A stretch of DNA of 64,000 bases. It comes from Nigerium sp. Lineage in GTDB: Bacteria; Actinomycetota; Actinomycetes; Propionibacteriales; Propionibacteriaceae. Shown in pieces: positions 8,751 to 16,884 of the stretch; the first letter of the stretch is position 1; the number at the start of each line of letters is the position of its first letter. Below the pieces are notes generated by a model. The model searched no databases and was not told where the DNA came from. It saw only the letters and a list, made by a program, of their open reading frames with translations. The stretch covers positions 248,001 to 312,000 of the forward strand of contig JADJTH010000008.1 in the NCBI GenBank assembly GCA_016711325.1, read 5' to 3'. The position numbers were made by a program, and so were the translations under genes.

Positions 8751-10085
8751 GTGAGTTCGACCCTGTCCAACATCCTGCTGGTCCTGCTGTTCATCCTCAT
8801 CGGCGGCCTCTTCGCCGCGGCGGAGATGGCGCTGGTCTCGCTTCGTGACAGTCAGGTCAAGGCGCTCAGCACGCGCGGCAAGCGCGGCCAGACCGTCGCC
8901 CGCCTTGCCGAGAACCCGAACCTGTTCCTGTCGGCCGTGCAGATCGGCGTCACGCTGGCCGGCTTTCTGTCGGCCTCGTTCGGTGCGGCGAACCTCGCCC
9001 CGCAGCTCGCACCCGTGTTGCGGGGGTGGGGTGTGGCGGGCGGCATCGCCGATGGGCTGGCTCTGGTGCTGGTCACCGTCGCCATTTCGTATTTCTCCAT
9101 CGTCTTGGGCGAACTGACCGCGAAGCGGCTGGCGATGCAGCGGGCCGAGAGCTTCGCGCTCACCCTGGGTCCGTTCGTCAACTCGATCGCGATCATCACG
9201 CGGCCGGTTATCTGGTTCCTGGGCGTGTCCACCAACGTCGTGGTCCGCCTGCTCGGGGGCGATCCGCGGGCGTCCCGCGAAGAGGTCACCGACGAGGAAC
9301 TGCGCGCCATGGTGTCCAGTTCGGCCACCCTCGGCGACGAGGAGCGTCAGATCGTCGACGAAGTGTTCGCGGCCGGCCAGGTCACGCTGCGCGAGGCGAT
9401 GATCCCGCGCACCGAGGTCGACTTCCTCGACGGCAGCATGCCCGCCCACAAGGCGATCCGTCAGGTCGCGGACGGATCTCACTCGCGCTATCCGGTGGTC
9501 GGCCACGATGTCGACGACGTGCTCGGGTTCCTGCACGTGCGGGACTTGTTCGACCTCGATCCCGCCGCGCGACAGGCCCCGATCAGCCAGCTCGTCCGTC
9601 CGGTCGGCTCGCTGCCCGACAGCCTGCGCATCCTGCGCGCGCTGTCGGCGATGCAGGCCGCCAACGACCACATGGTCATTGTCCGTGACGAATACGGCGG
9701 CACGGCGGGCATCGTCACGATCGAGGATCTGATCGAGGAGCTCATCGGCGATATCACCGACGAGTTCGACCGGGACTACGCGGACGTGGGCGCCGCTGAC
9801 AACAACGAACTCGACGGCCTCACCACCCTGGAGCAGTTCGCGGAGCGGTGGGGCTTCGTGCTGCCCGAGGGGCCCTACGACACGGTCGCGGGCTACCTGA
9901 TGGCCGAGCTCGGACGCCTGCCCGCGGTCGGCGACGCCGTCGCGACGACGCTCGCGCCGACCACCGGCGAGGACGGCACCGGCCAGGACTTTTCCTTCAC
10001 CGTGACCGAACTCGACGGACGCCGGGTCGCCCGCGTCCGCCTCAGTTCGCCGGCACCCGCTGCGCCGCGCGAGCCGATCGAGTAG
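8751..10085 (+). CDS. CNNM/CorC-family membrane protein with CBS pair
   Basis: Integral membrane protein of the hemolysin C/CNNM group, implicated in Mg2+ or other divalent-ion transport. 444 residues: a CNNM transmembrane domain (about 1-190, three to four hydrophobic helices, with ALVSLRDSQVKAL after the first), tandem CBS domains (about 215-335; MIPRTEVDFLDG and DEYGGTAGIVTIEDLIEEL), and a C-terminal CorC/HlyC domain (about 350-430). GTG start lies 6 bases after a TACGCT box at 8739-8744, so it is probably leaderless. Divergent from the GlfT1-like gene. A paralogue is at 57,933. Confidence 0.92.
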   Translation: MSSTLSNILLVLLFILIGGLFAAAEMALVSLRDSQVKALSTRGKRGQTVARLAENPNLFLSAVQIGVTLAGFLSASFGAANLAPQLAPVLRGWGVAGGIADGLALVLVTVAISYFSIVLGELTAKRLAMQRAESFALTLGPFVNSIAIITRPVIWFLGVSTNVVVRLLGGDPRASREEVTDEELRAMVSSSATLGDEERQIVDEVFAAGQVTLREAMIPRTEVDFLDGSMPAHKAIRQVADGSHSRYPVVGHDVDDVLGFLHVRDLFDLDPAARQAPISQLVRPVGSLPDSLRILRALSAMQAANDHMVIVRDEYGGTAGIVTIEDLIEELIGDITDEFDRDYADVGAADNNELDGLTTLEQFAERWGFVLPEGPYDTVAGYLMAELGRLPAVGDAVATTLAPTTGEDGTGQDFSFTVTELDGRRVARVRLSSPAPAAPREPIE

Positions 10086-10135
10086 CCTCCCGCGCGTAGG
10101 CACAGCAGACGATCATCCGCGGGGAGGTGAGTGCG

Positions 10136-11341
10136 GTGCCCGACGACGGAGCCGAACTGCTCACCTCGGACGGGGTGGGCGCGCTGCTGAGCGCCGCGGT
10201 CGCGCACGCCAGCGGCGTCCTCGTCGACTGGTCGCTGGAGCACGTCGATTCCAATCCGAACAGGTCGACCACCGCCACCTACGGTGCGATCGTGGACTGG
10301 CCGTTCGGACGCCGCGAGGAGTTGCTCGGCGTGAGCGCTCGCGCGCACGGACTGTCGGCGTCCGACACCCGCGCCGAGATCTTCGCCGACGGCGACCGGG
10401 AGGTCGCGGTCTGGCTCTACCCCAACGACCCCGACCTCCCTGGCCTGGCGCGGGCGGCCTACCCGGCGTCGATGGCCGAGATCCTGAACGCGGCTCACCT
10501 TGCCGATCCCGCGCTGACGGCAGACGACCTCGACCTGGAGATGATCGCCTATCGGCCGCGAAGGCGGGCGGTGCTGCGGGTGTCCGCGCGCGAGACCGTC
10601 TACTTCGTCAAGGTGCTGCGCGCGACGCTCTCCGACCAGATCGTCCAGCGGCACACGCTGCTGACCGACGCAGGGGTGCCCGCGCCGCTGATCGCGGCGC
10701 GCACCGACGACCACGTGGTCGTGCTGCGAGCGCTGCCCGGGCGCCCGCTCGCGCGCGCAGTGTTCGACCACGAACCGCCGTGCACCGCCGAGCAGCTCAT
10801 CGCGGTGCTGGACGCGATGCCGGCCGCGGTCGCCGCGCTCGAGCGCCGGCCGCCGTGGACGGACGCCGTCGACCACTACTCCCGGATCATCGCCACCGCG
10901 CTGCCGCGTGAGGAGGAGCGGCTGCACTGGCTCGTGCGCCAGATCCAGGCGGGGCTGAGCGGCATCCCGGCCGGCCACGAGCCCACGCACGGCGACTTCC
11001 ATGAGGGGCAGGTGCATGTGGCCGACGGGCGCGTGGCCGGGATCCTCGACATCGACACGATCGGGCCCGGACGCCGCGCCGACGACCTGGCCTGCCTGAT
11101 CGCGCACCTGTCGACCATCCAGCGGATGAACACCGAACAGACCGCGCGCGTGCACGCGCTGTTGAGGGCGTGGGTGCCGGTCTTCGATCAGCGCGTCGAC
11201 CCGATCGAACTGCGGCTGCGCGCGGCCGCGGTCGTGATCTCCCTGGCGACCGGACCCTATCGGGGCCAGGAGCCGCAGTGGGAGCGCGAGACGGCGTGGA
11301 TGCTCGACTCCGCCGAGGCCCTCGTGCGTCAGGTGCAGTAA
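10136..11341 (+). CDS. Aminoglycoside phosphotransferase-fold kinase
   Basis: Small-molecule kinase of the APH/choline kinase superfamily, 401 residues. The C-terminal lobe has the catalytic loop THGDFHEGQVHV (Brenner-type, near residues 285-296) followed by the metal-binding GILDIDTIGPG. A Lys for ATP binding is likely in YFVKVL near 160. The N-terminal 130 residues are an unrelated variable region. The GTG at 10136 is preferred over 10127 because GGGGAGG at 10121-10127 lies 8 bases before it. Substrate unknown; there is nothing pointing to antibiotic resistance. It precedes the adenosine deaminase gene by 24 bases, suggesting an operon. Confidence 0.8.
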   Translation: MPDDGAELLTSDGVGALLSAAVAHASGVLVDWSLEHVDSNPNRSTTATYGAIVDWPFGRREELLGVSARAHGLSASDTRAEIFADGDREVAVWLYPNDPDLPGLARAAYPASMAEILNAAHLADPALTADDLDLEMIAYRPRRRAVLRVSARETVYFVKVLRATLSDQIVQRHTLLTDAGVPAPLIAARTDDHVVVLRALPGRPLARAVFDHEPPCTAEQLIAVLDAMPAAVAALERRPPWTDAVDHYSRIIATALPREEERLHWLVRQIQAGLSGIPAGHEPTHGDFHEGQVHVADGRVAGILDIDTIGPGRRADDLACLIAHLSTIQRMNTEQTARVHALLRAWVPVFDQRVDPIELRLRAAAVVISLATGPYRGQEPQWERETAWMLDSAEALVRQVQ

Positions 11342-11365
11342 CAGCAACAGCCCGAGAGGAACCCG

Positions 11366-12448
11366 ATGAGTATCGATGCCGACAGGCTGGCGGCCGCGCC
11401 GAAGGTGGCGCTGCACGACCATCTGGACGGTGGGCTGCGGCCCGCCACCGTGGCCGAGCTGGCCGCCGGGATCGGCTACGAACTGCCGGTGAGCGACCCG
11501 GAGGCGCTGGGAGCGTGGTTCTTCGCCGCGGCCGATTCGGGCTCGTTGGTGGACTACCTGACCACGTTCGACCACACGGTCGCCGTGATGCAGACCCGGG
11601 AGGCGCTCGTGCGGGTGGCGCGTGAGTTCGTCGTCGACCTGGCCGCCGACGGGGTCGTGTACGCGGAGGCGCGTTGGGCCCCCGCGCAGCACGTCGCGGG
11701 CGGGCTCACGATGCGCGAGGCGGTCGAAGCCGTCCGCGACGGGCTGGCCGAGGGCGAGGCCGAGGCGGCGGCGTCCGGCCGGACGATCGTCGCCCGCCAA
11801 CTGGCGACCGTGCTGCGCCACCACGCGCCGAGCCGCGAGGTGGCCCGGTTGGTCACCGAAGACGGGGCCGCTAGCCGGGTGGCCGGCCTCGACATCGCCG
11901 GCCCCGAGGACGGTTTCCCGCCGTCGGTGCAGGCGTCGGCGCTGGAGTGGATCCGCGCGCATCACGCTCCCTGCACGATCCACGCAGGCGAGGCCGCCGG
12001 GGTGGCGTCCATCGCCGAGGCTCTGGACTGGGGCGCGTGGCGCATCGGCCACGGCGCACGTCTGATCGAGGATCTCGAGCGCACGGCGTCCGGCTGGAGG
12101 CTGGGGGAGACGGCCCGTCGGGTGCGTGACCACAGGATCGCCCTGGAACTGTGCCCGAGTTCGAATCTGCAGACCGGGGTCTGCGCGCGGATCGTCGACC
12201 ATCCCTTCGGCGCGCTGGAGGACGCGGGGATGCGGGTCACGGTCAACTGCGACAACCGGTTGATGAGCGCCACCACGATGGGCCGCGAGATGGGCCTGCT
12301 CGCCGACGCCTTCGGGTACACGTTCGTCGACCTGCGGCGGTTCACGCTCGACGCCGCGGCGGCGGCGTTCGTCGACGACGAGACACGTCGCCGGCTTATC
12401 GAGGACGTGATCGTGCCGGGGTATGCGCGGCTGGGGGCCGGCGCGTGA
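11366..12448 (+). CDS. add: Adenosine deaminase
   Basis: Zinc enzyme deaminating adenosine/deoxyadenosine to inosine in purine salvage. 360 residues of the amidohydrolase TIM barrel. Metal ligands are HDHLDG near residue 18, HAGEAAG near 210 and the CDNRLMSAT segment near 295; the catalytic motif GHGARL is near 230 and CPSSNLQTG near 260. The common family motif HxHLDG is conserved as HDHLDG. ATG follows GAGAGGA. It is downstream of and probably co-transcribed with the APH-fold kinase gene. Confidence 0.94.
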   Translation: MSIDADRLAAAPKVALHDHLDGGLRPATVAELAAGIGYELPVSDPEALGAWFFAAADSGSLVDYLTTFDHTVAVMQTREALVRVAREFVVDLAADGVVYAEARWAPAQHVAGGLTMREAVEAVRDGLAEGEAEAAASGRTIVARQLATVLRHHAPSREVARLVTEDGAASRVAGLDIAGPEDGFPPSVQASALEWIRAHHAPCTIHAGEAAGVASIAEALDWGAWRIGHGARLIEDLERTASGWRLGETARRVRDHRIALELCPSSNLQTGVCARIVDHPFGALEDAGMRVTVNCDNRLMSATTMGREMGLLADAFGYTFVDLRRFTLDAAAAAFVDDETRRRLIEDVIVPGYARLGAGA

Positions 12449-12453
12449 GCCGA

Positions 12454-12459
12454 TAGTCT
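12454..12459 (+). promoter_or_regulatory. -10 box for leaderless metG mRNA
   Basis: TAGTCT, then exactly 7 bases, then the ATG of metG. There is no Shine-Dalgarno sequence in the gap, so initiation on a leaderless message is likely. Confidence 0.5.
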
Positions 12460-12466
12460 GGCGTCC

Positions 12467-14257
12467 ATGACTTCTCGGATCCTCACCTGCGCGGCCTGGC
12501 CCTATGCGAACGGGCCGCGCCACATCGGGCACGTGTCCGGCTTCGCGGTACCCGCGGACGTGTTCTCCCGTTACCAGCGCATGGCGGGCAACGACGTGCT
12601 GATGGTGTCGGGAACCGACGAGCACGGCACGGCGATCCAGGTGAAGGCCGATTCCGAGGGGCTCACCGCGCGGCAAACCGCCGACAAGTACCACCAGATC
12701 ATCGTCGAAGACCTGCAGGGTCTCGGCCTGTCGTACGACCTCTACACGCGGACGACCACGCTCAACCACCGCGCGGTCGTGCAGGCACTGTTCTCGGCGC
12801 TGCACCGCAACGGCTACGTCGTCGCCAAGACCCAGATGGGCGCCATCTCGCCGTCGACGGGGCGCACGCTCGCCGACCGCTACATCGAGGGCACCTGCCC
12901 GCTGTGCGGCTACGACGGCGCGCGCGGCGACCAGTGCGACAACTGCGGACGCCAGCTCGACCCGTCCGACCTGATCAACCCGCACAGTCGCATCGACGAC
13001 GAGGTGCCGGTCTTCGTCGAGACCGAGCACTTCTTCCTCGACCTGCCGGCACTCGCCGAGCAGCTGCAGGCGTGGCTGGCGACCCGCACCGACTGGCGTC
13101 CGAACGTGATCCGGTTCTCGGAGCAGTTCGCCAAGGAGCTGCAGCCGCGCGCGATCACCCGCGACCTCGACTGGGGCGTCCCCGTGCCGCTCGAGGGGTG
13201 GTCGGACGCCGCCATGAAGCGCATCTACGTGTGGTTCGACGCGGTCATCGGCTACCTGTCGGCGTCCATCGAATGGGCACGCCGCTCCGGCAATCCGGAC
13301 GCCTGGCGCGACTACTGGACCGGCGGCGGGGCCGGGTCTTACTACTTCATGGGCAAGGACAACATCACCTTCCACACCGTCATCTGGCCGGGCATCCTGC
13401 TCGGCGCCAACGGGCAGGGCTCGCGCGGCGGTTCGCCGTCCGCGTTCGGCGAGCTCGACCTGCCGACCGAGATCGTCAGCTCGGAGTTCCTGACCATGTC
13501 GGGCTCGAAGTTCTCCTCCTCGCGCAACAAGGTGATCTACGTGCGCGACTTCCTGGCCGAGTTCGGGCCGGACGCGCTGCGCTACTACATCGCCGTCGCC
13601 GGCCCTGAGAACCAGGACACCGACTTCACCTGGGACGAGTTCGTGCGCCGCACCAACTACGAGCTGGCCAACGAGTGGGGCAACCTGGTCAACCGGTCGA
13701 TTTCGATGGCGCACAAGAACGTCGGCGCGATCCCCGCGGCGGCCGAGCTGTTCGACATCGATCGTGCGCTGCTGGATTCCTGCCGCGCGGCGTACGGCAC
13801 CATCGGCGAACTGCTCGGACGCGCCCGGTTCAAGCAGGCGATCAGCGAGGCGATGCGCATCGTGAGCCTCGCGAACAAGTACATCTCCGACTGTGAGCCG
13901 TGGAAGCTGAAGGCCGACCCCGAGCGCCGCGACACGGTGCTGCACGTCGCGCTGCAGGCGGTGCAGGACTGCAACACGCTGCTCACCCCGTTCCTGCCGC
14001 ACTCGGCGCAGAAGGTGTTCGACGCGCTGGGCGGCGAGGGCGTCTGGGCGGCGCAGCCGCAGATCGTCACGGTCGACGAGGACGACGCGCCGTCCTACCC
14101 GGTGCTGACCGGCGACTACACCGTCGAGCAGGCGCGGTGGGAGTCGCGCCCGGTCGCGGTGGGCACCCCGCTGGCCAAGCCGTCGCCGATCTTCGCGAAG
14201 CTCGACGAGAAACTTGGCGCGACAGGCCCCTCCTGGGCGCCGGTCCTCGCCGGCTGA
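12467..14257 (+). CDS. metG: Methionine--tRNA ligase
   Basis: Class I aminoacyl-tRNA synthetase charging tRNA-Met. 596 residues, the actinobacterial length. HIGH motif in YANGPRHIGHVSGF near residues 13-26, a four-cysteine zinc knuckle CPLCGYDGARGDQCDNC near 144-160, the KMSKS equivalent KFSSSRN near 345, and the alpha-helical anticodon domain with WGNLVNRS near 405. No C-terminal dimerising/EMAP domain is present. The ATG is placed 7 bases after TAGTCT. Confidence 0.97.
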   Translation: MTSRILTCAAWPYANGPRHIGHVSGFAVPADVFSRYQRMAGNDVLMVSGTDEHGTAIQVKADSEGLTARQTADKYHQIIVEDLQGLGLSYDLYTRTTTLNHRAVVQALFSALHRNGYVVAKTQMGAISPSTGRTLADRYIEGTCPLCGYDGARGDQCDNCGRQLDPSDLINPHSRIDDEVPVFVETEHFFLDLPALAEQLQAWLATRTDWRPNVIRFSEQFAKELQPRAITRDLDWGVPVPLEGWSDAAMKRIYVWFDAVIGYLSASIEWARRSGNPDAWRDYWTGGGAGSYYFMGKDNITFHTVIWPGILLGANGQGSRGGSPSAFGELDLPTEIVSSEFLTMSGSKFSSSRNKVIYVRDFLAEFGPDALRYYIAVAGPENQDTDFTWDEFVRRTNYELANEWGNLVNRSISMAHKNVGAIPAAAELFDIDRALLDSCRAAYGTIGELLGRARFKQAISEAMRIVSLANKYISDCEPWKLKADPERRDTVLHVALQAVQDCNTLLTPFLPHSAQKVFDALGGEGVWAAQPQIVTVDEDDAPSYPVLTGDYTVEQARWESRPVAVGTPLAKPSPIFAKLDEKLGATGPSWAPVLAG

Positions 14258-14262
14258 GCCTG

Positions 14263-15243
14263 GTGGCTCGTTCGTCCAGGCTCCCCGTCGACCGCTTCCT
14301 GCTGGCGATCGTCGTCGCCGCCGCGGTTGCTCTCCTGCTCCCGGCGAGCGGCGTCGGGGCCGAGGCGGTCACGGTGGGAACGAAGGTGCTCATCTTCGTC
14401 CTGTTCTTCCTCTACGGCGCACGCCTGCACCCCCGCGAGGCGCTGGCGGGCCTGAAGAACTGGCGCCTGCACCTGACGATCCTCGCCTTCACGTACGTGG
14501 TCTTCCCCCTCGTCGGACTCGGACTGCACCTGTTCAGTCCGTGGCTGATCTCGGCGGCGGTGTTGCCGGGACTGGTCTACCTCACCCTGTGTCCCTCGAC
14601 GGTGCAAAGCTCGATCAACTTCACCTCGATCGCCCGAGGGAACGTTGCGGGGGCCATCGTGAGCGCCTCGGCGTCCAACCTCCTCGGTGTCGTGCTGACG
14701 CCGCTGTGGGCGATCGCGTTGATGAATGCGACCGGCGGCGCCCGGGTCGGCTTCGGCGCCATCGGCGACCTGGCGCTGCAGATCCTGCTGCCATTCGTGC
14801 TCGGGCAGCTCTCGAGGCGCTGGACGGCCGGCTTCGTCGCGGCGCACCCGAGGCTCAAGCTCGTCGACCAGGCGTCGATCGTGCTGGTGGTTTACGCGGC
14901 GTTCGCCGAAGGCGCCCGCGAGCGCATCTGGTCGCAGGTGAGCGCGATCGACCTCGTGGTGATCACGGTGGTGTGCCTGGCGATCCTGGCGTTCATGCTG
15001 TGGCTGACCTGGATGAGCGCGACGCGGCTCGGTTTCGACCGCGCGGACGCCATCGCGATCCAGATGTGCGGCACCAAGAAGTCGCTGGCGACGGGGCTGC
15101 CGATGGCGATGGTGCTGTTCGGTGGCGGGTCGGTCGGGCTGATCGTGCTGCCGTTGATGGTCTTCCACCAGGCGCAGTTGATGGCCTGTTCGGCGCTCGC
15201 CTCGCGGTACGCCCGCGGCGAAGCGGGGGAGGGCACGCGCTGA
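14263..15243 (+). CDS. SBF-like bile acid:sodium symporter family protein
   Basis: Membrane transporter of the bile acid/arsenite/riboflavin superfamily, YfeH-like branch. 326 residues with about nine to ten hydrophobic helices starting at RFLLAIVVAAAVALLLP. The Na+-site-like segments CPSTVQSSINFTSIARGN (near 110) and MCGTKKSLATGLPMA (near 275) mark this family. GTG start 5 bases after the metG stop. The long frame upstream (from 13900) is antisense-like noise across metG and was trimmed. Substrate unknown; the bile-acid name is only a family label. Confidence 0.87.
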   Translation: MARSSRLPVDRFLLAIVVAAAVALLLPASGVGAEAVTVGTKVLIFVLFFLYGARLHPREALAGLKNWRLHLTILAFTYVVFPLVGLGLHLFSPWLISAAVLPGLVYLTLCPSTVQSSINFTSIARGNVAGAIVSASASNLLGVVLTPLWAIALMNATGGARVGFGAIGDLALQILLPFVLGQLSRRWTAGFVAAHPRLKLVDQASIVLVVYAAFAEGARERIWSQVSAIDLVVITVVCLAILAFMLWLTWMSATRLGFDRADAIAIQMCGTKKSLATGLPMAMVLFGGGSVGLIVLPLMVFHQAQLMACSALASRYARGEAGEGTR

Positions 15244-15281
15244 CGGAAGCGGCCGGACGACGCGCTGACGCCCCATAGCTA

Positions 15282-15302
15282 CATGTTATGCTGCATAACA
15301 TG
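15282..15302. promoter_or_regulatory. TetR-type operator over the hydrolase start codon
   Basis: Perfect 9-3-9 palindrome CATGTTATG-CTG-CATAACATG. It covers the presumed -10 box TATGCT (15287-15292), the +1 base and the ATG at 15300-15302. CTGACG at 15265-15270 could be the -35 (16-base spacer). The regulator is most likely the TetR protein encoded as the second gene of the operon, giving autorepression by direct occlusion of both polymerase and start site. Palindrome seen; regulator inferred. Confidence 0.72.
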
Positions 15303-16118
15303 ACGATGATCGAGGTAACGCGAGGCGGCGGCAGTATCGCGGTGGAAACCACGGGCGCCGGGCCGCTGGTGGTGTGCGTCCCGGGCATGGGCGAGTCGCG
15401 GGCGTCGTTTCGTCACCTGGCTCCGGGCCTGGTGGCCGCGGGCTACCGGGTGGCGGTGATGGACCTGCGCGGGCACGGCGACAGTTCGGCCGGTTTCGGC
15501 GCGTATGACGACCCGGCCGCCGCCGGGGATGTACTCGCGGTGATCGACGCGCTCGGCGGTGGGCCGGCGACGATCGTGGGAAGCTCGATGGGTGCCGCGG
15601 CTGCGGTGTTGGCCGCGGCGGGGCGTCCGGAGGCCGTGGCACGGCTGGTGCTGATCGGTCCGTTCGTGCGGGATCACGGATCGGCCGCGACCCGGCTGGT
15701 CCTGCGGGTGTTGCTCGCCCGCCCGTGGGGGCCGGCGGTGTGGCGCGGGTACTACCGATCGCTGTTCGGGCGGCAAAGGCCCGCCGATCACGACGAGCAT
15801 GTCGCTCGGGCGCACGCGCTGCTACGGCGTCCGGGGCGGTGGGTTGCGTTCCAGGCCACGGCACGCACCTCGCACGCGGCGGCGGAGGCCGCTTTGCCGG
15901 AGGTGGGCGCTGCGACACTCGTGGTGATGGGCGACCGCGATCGGGACTTCCCCGATCCGGAGGCTGAGGCGTCCTGGGTGGCCGAGGCGCTGCATGGCGA
16001 GTACGCCATGGTGGACGCCGCCGGCCACTATCCGATGGCCGAGCGGCCCGCCGAGGTGCTGAACGCGATGCTGCCGTTCCTGGCAGGATCGGACGCCCGT
16101 GAGGTCTCGCATGGCTGA
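15300..16118 (+). CDS. Alpha/beta hydrolase
   Basis: Predicted cytoplasmic serine hydrolase, 272 residues from the ATG at 15300. The fold shows the oxyanion strand LVVCVPGMGESRASF, nucleophile elbow VGSSMGAAA near residue 95, acid in VMGDRDRDFPDP near 212 and the catalytic His in AAGHYPMAE near 240. Two starts are possible: ATG 15288, inside the palindrome, or ATG 15300, which sits exactly 7 bases after TATGCT and would make the mRNA leaderless; the latter is preferred. It overlaps the TetR gene, so the substrate (or a related ligand) may be the inducer. Physiological substrate unknown. Confidence 0.85.
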   Translation: MTMIEVTRGGGSIAVETTGAGPLVVCVPGMGESRASFRHLAPGLVAAGYRVAVMDLRGHGDSSAGFGAYDDPAAAGDVLAVIDALGGGPATIVGSSMGAAAAVLAAAGRPEAVARLVLIGPFVRDHGSAATRLVLRVLLARPWGPAVWRGYYRSLFGRQRPADHDEHVARAHALLRRPGRWVAFQATARTSHAAAEAALPEVGAATLVVMGDRDRDFPDPEAEASWVAEALHGEYAMVDAAGHYPMAERPAEVLNAMLPFLAGSDAREVSHG

Positions 16119-16674
16119 ACGGCTCACCCGGGCCGCGGTGATCGACCGCGCGGCGTCGCTGTCCGATGACATCGGGCTGGAGGCGCTGACGATCACCAAG
16201 CTCGGCCGTTCTCTGGGGATCGCGCCGCCCGGTGTCTACCGGCACGTCACCGATCTGAGCGATCTGCGCGGTGCGCTGGGTCAGCAGGCCGCACGCGAGA
16301 TTGCCGGCGTGCTGTCGGCCGCATGCGCCGGTCTCTCCGGGGCGGACGCCCTGGCCGCGCTCGCCCACACCCTGCGGGCATGGGCCGCCCGGCATCGGGG
16401 CCGGTACGCGGCGCTCCAGGTCGCCCCCGATCCCGGCGACGTGGCGGGGCAGACGGCCGCCGGGGAGCTGATCGCCGTGATCGCGTCCGCGCTGCGCGCC
16501 TACCGGCTCGCCGACGATGACCTGACGGACGCGATCCGCCTGATCCGCAGCACGCTGCACGGTTTCGTCGCCCTGGAACAGGCGAGCGGCTTCAAGCAGG
16601 CGCGCAGCGTCGACGCGACGTTCGCGCGCGTCATCGCCTCCCTCGACGCCGTGCTCACCGGCTGGTCGTCCTGA
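16111..16674 (+). CDS. TetR/AcrR family transcriptional regulator (WHG domain)
   Basis: One-component repressor of 187 residues. N-terminal HTH (about 8-55: AAVIDRAASLSDDIGLEALT, then IAPPGVYRHV as recognition helix). The C-terminal ligand domain with RGRYAALQ and LIRSTLHGFVALEQASGF resembles the WHG/TetR_C_33 family. ATG 16111 overlaps the hydrolase end by 8 bases and has GTGAGG 6 bases before it; a GTG at 16099 is less likely. Probably binds the palindrome at 15282-15302. The ligand is unknown. Confidence 0.88.
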   Translation: MAERLTRAAVIDRAASLSDDIGLEALTITKLGRSLGIAPPGVYRHVTDLSDLRGALGQQAAREIAGVLSAACAGLSGADALAALAHTLRAWAARHRGRYAALQVAPDPGDVAGQTAAGELIAVIASALRAYRLADDDLTDAIRLIRSTLHGFVALEQASGFKQARSVDATFARVIASLDAVLTGWSS

Positions 16675-16792
16675 GCGGCAACCGGCGGATCGCCTCGTGA
16701 GCGACGAGCAGGAGCGGCCTCGCTTCTTCGTCGCGGGACGCCCGCTGCTACCCTTGGGCGAGGCTGTGGGACAGATTGAGGAGGTGATACCC

Positions 16793-16843
16793 GTGAACGT
16801 ATCGACATGGGTGCTCCTCTCTGAGGTCACGGTCGGGCGGTAG
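16793..16843 (+). CDS. 16-residue leader peptide of the downstream hydrolase
   Basis: Short ORF (MNVSTWVLLSEVTVGR, GTG start) with an unusually strong Shine-Dalgarno, GAGGAGGTGA at 16779-16788, ending 41 bases before the hydrolase ATG. Codons 6-8 can pair with the sequence just upstream of the hydrolase ribosome-binding site. Such a combination is typical of ribosome-controlled attenuators ahead of stress or antibiotic-response genes. Coding nature is inferred from the SD and the pairing; no homology is claimed. Confidence 0.55.
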   Translation: MNVSTWVLLSEVTVGR

Positions 16844-16877
16844 GTCGTCCGGGAGCGCCAAGAGCACTCCCGAAAGG
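16809..16877 (+). promoter_or_regulatory. Attenuator-like alternative hairpins
   Basis: Two pairings compete. First: GGGTGCTC (16809-16816, leader codons 6-8) with GAGCACTC (16862-16869), 8 pairs with one G-U. Second: CGGGAG (16850-16855) with CTCCCG (16867-16872), whose 3' arm touches the hydrolase ribosome-binding site GAAAGG (16872-16877). They share bases 16867-16869, so only one can form. A ribosome on the leader would break the first and change access to the GAAAGG site. Confidence 0.5.
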
Positions 16878-16884
16878 CACGACC

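Noticed and set aside
10136..11341. Aminoglycoside-resistance gene
   Set aside because: The fold is APH-like, but the protein has a long unrelated N-terminus and sits in an operon with adenosine deaminase; resistance is not supported.
9893..14002. 1,369-codon open frame on the minus strand
   Set aside because: It lies antisense to the APH-fold kinase, add and metG, has shadow-like composition and no family motif.
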